A stretch of DNA of 64,000 bases from Spongilla lacustris. Lineage: Eukaryota > Porifera > Demospongiae > Spongillida > Spongillidae. Below, one piece after another: positions 57,649-64,000 of this stretch. A model generated the notes under the pieces. The model saw only the letters and a program-made list of their open reading frames with translations. It did no database searches and was not told the origin of the DNA. Each line of letters opens with the position of its first letter. Position 1 is the stretch's first letter. Location: the NCBI GenBank assembly GCA_949361645.1, contig OX442425.1, positions 8,600,680-8,664,679 on the forward strand, in the 5' to 3' direction. Made by a program: the position numbers and the translations under genes.

Positions 57649-60600
57649 CTAGAGTACTGTGGCTAGCTCGTCAAACTGTGAGTACTCTGAGCTGTCATAG
57701 CTCCTCAGGTCAAGAACACTCTAAATGGAGAGCACCATTTGCACATATGAGCCAACCTCATCAACAGGATGCGACCAGTCCCCAGACCTCAGTCACTTAA
57801 TGCAAACATACCATTTTTGATATACACAGGGAATCCAGCTGCTCACATATATCAGCAAATATGGGGCGCCCCATCGGGTTGTGGTCCCAACACCTCCTCA
57901 TAATCTCGTACACCTCTGGGGCACAGTGGAGAGGTCTGCCCATCCTCATGCCCTGGTGGAGCTGGGGGTACAGGTCCCCTAGAAGGATTTCAGCATATGG
58001 AGTTCCACCTGGAGGGGTTGGTTATTAATAGGGGTTAATGACAAGGAGGGGTTATTAATATGGGGTTAATGACATTCACAAGGAGGGGTTATTAATAGAC
58101 AAGGAGGGGTTTAATAGGGAGTAGTTAAAATTAATATGGTTGATTCTGTATCCACACATGCACATATACACATCACATACACACATCACATACACACATC
58201 ACATACACACATCACATACACACATCACATACACACATCACATACACACATCACATACACACATCACATACACACATGCACACATCACATACACACATAC
58301 ACACATGCACACATCACATACACACACATGCACACATCACATACACACACATACACACATGCACACATCACATACACACACATACACACATGCACACATC
58401 ACATACACACACATACACACATGCACACATCACATACACACACATACACACATGCACACATCACATACACACACATACACACATGCACACATCACATACA
58501 CACACATACACACATGCACACATCACACACACACATACACACATGCACACACACACACACACATACACACATGCACACACATCACATACACACACATACA
58601 CACTTACTCACATACACACACTTACCTAATGTCACCAGTTCCCACAATGTGACACCAAATGACCACCTGAACGAACAGAACATATTATGAACACCTAACA
58701 CATCTGTGTAGGCCACACCTACAATGTATGCAGACCACACCTACAATGTATGCAGACCACACCTACAATGTATGCAGACCACACCTACAATGTATGCAGA
58801 CCACACCTACAATGTATGCAGACCACACCTACGTAACAGAGATGCTGCACTTACACATCACTGTATGTGGTGGAGGTGCCATCAAAGAGTGTCTCCGGTG
58901 CCATCCACTTCAGAAGGCTGTCTCTGTTCAGGTCATATGCCCCCACATTGATCTTGATGTCCAGACTGGTTCCCACTAGAACGTTGCGAGCACACAAAGA
59001 TCCATGTACCACCTGAGTAGTAAAAGTAGGTGTGGCTTAGTGGTGAGAAGGGGGAGGGTCCGCTCTGTACCTTTCTCTCTGCAAGGAATGCCATGCCTGA
59101 GGCAATCTTTGTGGCAATATTGATGAGGTCCCTTGAGGTGAGGTTTAGAGATGGTAGCTGCTCCCTCTTGCCTGGGAAGACTGTGTACATCCCATGGTGC
59201 CCCCTGGATGCCCTCAGGAACCCCAGCAGGTCTCCATGGCACATATACTCCACCACCATACTCACTGGACCTGCAAGGGGAACAGTTCGACATTGAAACC
59301 TCTCCTATTATGACTACAATTCATAACGTGCTAACACCCTTCCACAATTTTTTTTTTTTACACAGGATTTGTGCACTAGTTCAAATCAGTATGTAAGTAT
59401 ACTGAAATATATTTGAGTGTACTGGAAATTACTGGGATCTACTGGAGTATACTGGAATATACTGGAGTATACAAGGTGGATTCAGATATGATAGCAAGCT
59501 TTTGGGGCATGAAGTTGTAGAGTGAATGTGCAAAGAAGTGAGGAGGGTATAAAAGTGTAATGTGCTGTAAGGGGGAGGGAGGGAGGGAGGGAGGGAGGGA
59601 GGGAGGGCAGGAGGGAGGGAGGGAGGGAGGGAGGGAGGGAGGGAGGGAGGGAGGGAGGGCGGGAGGGAGGGAGGGAGGGAGGGAGGGAGGGAGGGAGGGA
59701 GGGAGGGAGGGAGGGAGGGAGGGAGGGAGGGAGGGAGGGAGGGAGGGAGGGAGGGAGGGAGGGAGGGAGGGAGGGAGGGAGGGAGGGAGGGAGGGAGGGA
59801 GGGAGGGAGGGAGGGAGGGAGGGAGGGAGGGAGGGAGGGAGGGAGGGAGGGAGGGAGGGAGGGAGGGAGGGAGGGAGGGAGGGAGGGAGGGAGGGAGGGA
59901 GGGAGGGAGGGAGGGAGGAGGAAGTAGGGGGAGGAGAGGAGTGGGAGTAGAAGGAACGGAGTTATGTTAAACTCACTCTCAACAGTGCACACTCTGAGCA
60001 GACCAACAATGTTTGGATGTGACCCAAGGCTGGCAAGCAGTTCCATGTCAGCAATGAGAGCTTTCACATCTTCCTCTGAGTCATGGACTTTACAACACTT
60101 CACTGCCACATCTATGGCCTTGTCACTCTTAATACCATTGGCTGTCCCCTTGTACAGGACTGTGGAGAAGCCATCATACAGGATCTCTGACAGCTGGAGG
60201 AGGTCAGGGGGGAACTCCCACTTAGGGTCCACCTCCTCCCCACAGCAGCTGCTGACAGAGTCTGGCTGCTCAGGGTAGGTGTACGTGTTATCATTGGCAA
60301 CTGGTGTGAGGGGAATGTACTCGCTTCCATCTTGTGGCTAAGTGACGCAACAGGAAGAGAAGATGGTTAAATAAGGTGTTGTTGGGCTGACCTCTGACCC
60401 AGCCAGACATACACACACCACACCCATCTACCCCCTACCTTAGGGCCCACCTCTTAACCCCTCCTCCCCCTACCTTAGGGTCCACCTCCTAACCCCTCCT
60501 CCCCCTACCTTAGGGCCCACCTCCTAACCCCTCCTCCCCCTGCCTTAGGGTCCACCTCCTAACCCCTCTCCCCCATACCTTAGGGCCCACCTCTTAACCC

Positions 60601-63600
60601 CTCCTCCCCCTACCTTAGGGCCCACCTCTTAACCCCTCCTCCCCATACCTTAGGGCCCACCTCCTAACCCCTCCTCCCCCTACCTTAGGGTCCACCTCCT
60701 AACCCCTCCTCCCCCTACCTTAGGGCCCACCTCCTAACCCCTCCTCCCCATACCTTAGGGTCCACCTCCTAACCCCTCCTCCCCCTGCCTTTGGGCCCAC
60801 CTCCTAACCCCTCCTCCCCCTACCTTAGGGTCCACCTCCTAACCCCTCCTCCCCCTACCTTAGGGCCCACCTCCTAACCCCTCCACCCCCTGCCTTAGGG
60901 CCCACCTCATAACCCCTCCTCCCCTGCCTTAGGGCCCACCTCCTAACCCCTCCTCCCCCTACCTTAGGGTCCACTTCCTCTTCCCAGGTCCTCTGTTGGT
61001 GAGTCCTGTGCCTGTATGGGGATGAGGAGGAGGGGAGGGGTGAGTGTGGAGAGGAGGTGAGGTCAGCTCAGCTCACTTGTAGGAGGAGTACTTGATGATG
61101 GAGCACACCGATATGACCAACACTAGCACCACCAGTACAGTCACCCCGGAGGCCACGCCCGCTATGAAGGGCACAGTGCTAGTGATGGCAGCATCTGCCA
61201 CAGTGCCAGAGTTCCCCTGCACCGTAAACATTACGGCGCCACTTGGTGTGCTTTTAATGGAGAAGGATGGGGACACTTGTTGAATGGTGACCACATAGGC
61301 AGTGTAGCTGCCCGCTGCCAGGCCTGGTATCACTACGCTTGGGGAGGAGGTGTCCACGGAGATATTACTGCCAGCAGAGCTGCTAATGGATGTGATCAGA
61401 GGGGTAACACCCGTAGCACACCCCCACCAGCCCCATCACATGCACACTCACACCAGCCCCATCACACTCCCACCAGCCCCATCACACCCACACCAGCCCT
61501 ATCACACCCCCACCAGCCCCACCACACCCCCACCAGCCCCATCACACTCACATGTAGTGCACTCTGTACGTGAGGCTGTAGGCTCCAGCTGTGACCCCAG
61601 TCCAAGAGATGGTGACCGTGCCTGTGCTTGATACTGAGGCAGAGAGCCCTGTCACAGAGTCGGGAGAGGCTGGGGAGGAGGAGGTGCATATTAGACGTGC
61701 ACCCCCTATGGATGCACTCACCATATATCGTGGTGGAGATGGAGTCAGTCCCCTTGAGGCTGGAGGCAGAGCACACATAGCTGCCTATCTGGCTCTTCTG
61801 AAAGGACTGGAACACCAGGGTAGAGGAGCTGTTAGTGCTGACTGCATACACCGCCTGAGTGGAATCCTGAGGTACCACTGATCCCTATGACACACAGGTG
61901 ATGCTGTGATTAATGGTGGCAGCTACACATCAGAGGCATGTGACCCCCATGTGACCCCATGTGACCCCCATGTGACTTGCATATAAAATGCAGTCTAACA
62001 TTTACTCCTTTTATTAAGGTTTATGAAAAGCTCTCCCTCCCACTCATCCCTCCCACTCATCCCTCCCTCTCATCCCCTCTCCCTACCCCCTCATCCCTCC
62101 CCTCATCCCATCTCCTCTCCCTCACCACACTCACTCCTGGGGTTGTCCACTGCAATGTAAGTCCTGTACCAACGCTCCCACCACCACACCCTGCACCTCG
62201 TACTGCGCTGGCCTGCACAGAGCAAGTGACAGAGGTCGGCTGATAGAGCTGGGCAACCGAAGCAGCTGTTGAGACAGAGACCACGGGGGAAGCAAAGTCT
62301 AGAGTGTGTGTGCATGAGGGAGAGAGGGAAGGGAGGGAGGGAGGGAGAGGGGGAAAGAGGGGGAGAAGAGAGAGGGGAGAATGGTAGGGTTAGATATGTA
62401 ACATTGTGGGTGGCAGTTAGTTAAGCAAATGTATAAGATTGAAATCTACACTTTGGAGGTAACCCCCTCCCCCCCACCCCCCCTCGATGTATAAGCCCCT
62501 CCCCCATACAAGTGCATAAGCCCCTACCCCATATAGGTACATAAGCACCTCCCCCATACAGGCACATAAGCTCCACCCCCATACAGGTACATAAGCCCCT
62601 CCCCCTTACAGGTACATAAGCCCCTCCCCCATACAGGTACATAAGCCCCTCCCCCATACAGGTACATAAGCCCCTCCCCCATACAAGTACATAAGCCCCT
62701 CCCCCATACAGGTACTTGAGCCCCTCCCCCATAAAGGTACATAAGCTCCTCCCCCATACAGGTACATAAGCCTCTCCCCCATATAGGTATATAAGCCCCT
62801 CCCCAATACAGGTACATAAGCCCCTCCCCCATACAGGTATATAAGCCCCTCCCCCATACAGGTACATAAGCCCCTCCCCCATACAGGTGCATAAGCCCCT
62901 CCCCCATACAGGTACATAAGCCCCTCCCCCATACAGGTACATAAGTCCCTCCCCCATACAGGTACATAAGCCCCCCCCCCCCCATACAGGTACATAAGCC
63001 CCTCCCCCATAAGCCCCTCCCCCATACATACCTGATACATTTAATCTGAAGGTCAGCTGATTTGAGCTATAGCTGTTAGTAGCATTTATCAAGTACATCC
63101 CATTGTCTGTTCCCATGGCACCCATCACAGACACAGAAGACACAGTTACAGCAAATCGGCTATCAGTCACTGGAGTCCATTGGCCTTGTGACCCCATTTT
63201 GTACAGGGTTAGATTTGGGACTGGGTACCCTAGTGGATGAAAATAAGTGATGACCACACATCTAATAATGTGCCTCCTCCCCAGACCTATGGTCATGAAA
63301 GGAAAGCTTCCATTTGTCCCTGGATCCACACACACAGAGGCCAGTCCGTTCACATACTGCAGTTGGGCTAGTGAGAGAATGCTCAGTTTAAAATAATTGT
63401 TTCAATTAATGCACACTTACTGCGTAGATAGATGTTTGCAATTTGACTTGTCCTGCCTGTTGGCAGCTGGCATTTGTAGCGTGTGGCATGCAATATTGTA
63501 ATGTTGGGGATGAGCAGGGAGCCATCAGACAGAATGAAGGCACCACTGGGAAGAGAACAGGAACAATAGGAGGATTGGGAGAGGGAGGGAAGGAGGAAGG

Positions 63601-63860
63601 GGCAGGGGGGTTAGAGGATAAAGAGAACAATAGTAAATTTTAAGATGTGATGTCAAATGAGAGCTTCAGTATAACTTGTGCTCACAAAGTTTGATTTTGT
63701 TTATTGTCCGAAAATGTATCCCAGAAATGTGAAGTGGCATTGTATATATTCCATTGCCAAAAGCACGTCTCACCAGGATCAGCAGCGCAGCGTATCTTTA
63801 TGTTGGTGTCACCCAGGCTGACCAGCTGTGTCAGTGGAGTTATATTGAATGAAGGGACAG
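57649..63860 (-). CDS. Receptor E: type I head Ig/FN3 pseudokinase receptor, partial at 5'
   Basis: Fourteen exons visible: 63686-63860, 63421-63545, 63032-63367, 62135-62298, 61722-61884, 61552-61669, 61077-61382, 60963-61011, 59977-60337, 59071-59270, 58855-59012, 58626-58666, 57812-58008, 57649-57720. After the two bases completing a split codon, 2463 nt remain in frame. The signal-peptide exon should lie beyond 64000. Type I head, Ig, FN3, transmembrane (VTVLVVLVLVISVCSIIKY), kinase fold. The second FN3 half and the transmembrane segment are one 306-nt exon, whereas the others have an intron there. VAVK kept; HGSLCARN and NVGA as in A-C. The tail YDSSEYSQFDE ends in ATVL. Kinase introns 13-14 are not conserved with A-C, although exon 13 is nearly identical. 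Confidence 0.88.
58145..58620. repeat. CA-rich minisatellite, receptor E intron
   Basis: Units of cacatcacatacacacatac and variants. It reaches the donor of exon 14 at 58620. Confidence 0.93.
58712..58832. repeat. 22-bp minisatellite, receptor E intron
   Basis: Six units of gcagaccacacctacaatgt plus at in the short intron between exons 13 and 14. Confidence 0.9.
59574..59918. repeat. (GGGA)n microsatellite, receptor E kinase intron
   Basis: About 340 bp of nearly pure GGGA between kinase exons 11 and 12. Confidence 0.97.
60410..60962. repeat. ~34-bp minisatellite carrying copies of a splice donor, receptor E
   Basis: About 16 units of taccttagggcccacctcct followed by aacccctcctcccc. On the coding (minus) strand each unit reads gtgggccctaag followed by GTAGGG or GCAGGG, copying the end of exon 10 (gtggaccctaag, then GTAGGG at 60962). 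Confidence 0.9.
61436..61545. repeat. Short (caccagccccatcacac)n repeat
   Basis: About seven units of 16-17 bp in the intron separating the two FN3 exons of receptor E. Confidence 0.85.
62505..63027. repeat. ~26-bp minisatellite, receptor E intron
   Basis: About 20 units of acataagcccctcccccata plus caggt, ending at the donor of the type I Ig exon (63026-63031). The long minus-strand frame through it is exon read-through. Confidence 0.94.
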
Positions 63861-64000
63861 CTGTTGATGAAGATGGAAGAGCAGCTCAGACCCCTTCTGA
63901 CCACACCCTCCCCTAAACTTCATGGGCACATCACCACACCCAACCTAACAACCTCTAAAATCATTTTTTTCAAAACGGCATCTGTTTGCAAACTACTTAG
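63861..64000. other. Intron 1 of receptor E (to window edge)
   Basis: Sequence upstream of the exon 2 acceptor. It is similar to the same intron end of the 26-kb head (27280-27450), including tttgcaaacagatgccgttt in opposite orientation, which supports common ancestry of the two heads. Confidence 0.6.

Noticed and set aside
59429..60232. 267-residue LPPSLPPS repeat protein
   Set aside because: Translation of the (GGGA)n repeat downstream of a splice donor at 59976.
62421..63353. 310-residue repeat protein with YLYGGGAYVPVWG units
   Set aside because: Only the part from 63032 upward is a real Ig exon; the rest is an intronic minisatellite read past the donor.

Overview
The window comes from an animal nuclear genome, most likely a sponge (demosponge). 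That is an inference from many short introns (often 50-70 bp), a DOCK-family gene and a tandem family of Ig/FN3 receptors with kinase-like tails, as seen in sponge receptor tyrosine kinase expansions. Homopolymer G/C tracts, minisatellites, microsatellites and small inverted-repeat transposons are very abundant. No bacterial features, rRNA, tRNA or CRISPR arrays were recognised.

Layout: (1) 319-4316, plus strand: C-terminal half of a DOCK guanine-nucleotide exchange factor (DHR2 region plus a proline-rich tail with a Crk-type SH3 ligand). (2) 4735-9287, plus: receptor A, 16 exons. (3) 9288-13664: gene-poor block of nested DNA transposons, one carrying a THAP-domain gene. (4) 13665-19937, minus: receptor B, tail-to-tail with A and its closest relative. 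(5) 19938-26011: ATGCAT-rich intergenic DNA with a ~150-bp satellite, hairpin MITEs and a retrotransposon gag remnant. (6) 26012-28871, plus: a receptor 'head' (signal peptide and Ig-like domains) without its own membrane or kinase part. (7) 28872-31850: decayed reverse-transcriptase element. (8) 31851-38378, plus: receptor C. (9) A 200-N gap at 39965-40164 flanked by two nearly identical ~6.7-kb blocks (33240-39964 and 40165-46903), probably an unmerged contig overlap. It creates a headless second copy of C and a truncated extra copy of receptor D. (10) 45963-51813, minus: receptor D. (11) 51814-57648: repeats and one orphan exon. (12) 57649-63860, minus: receptor E, its signal exon lying beyond the window.

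Main discovery: all five receptors share one architecture: signal peptide, Ig-like domains, one FN3 domain split over two exons, a transmembrane segment, a short basic juxtamembrane exon and an RTK-like kinase fold. All five are predicted pseudokinases. The VAVK/VAIK lysine and C-helix glutamate are kept, but HRD is replaced by HGS, DFG is gone, the glycine loop is degraded and the activation loop is short and lacks its tyrosines. Four of five keep a cytoplasmic tail of form Y-x4-YSQF followed by a C-terminal T-(V/L)-L, a likely SH2 or endocytic motif plus a PDZ ligand. Two alternative ectodomain heads with matching intron phases exist (type I in the 26-kb head, D and E; type II in A, B and C). 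The exon models of A, B, C, D and the isolated head each sum to a multiple of three, and the partial E model is in phase. The locus looks like a clustered, gene-converting family of Ig-type pseudokinase receptors, perhaps in recognition or adhesion signalling. That role is inference only.
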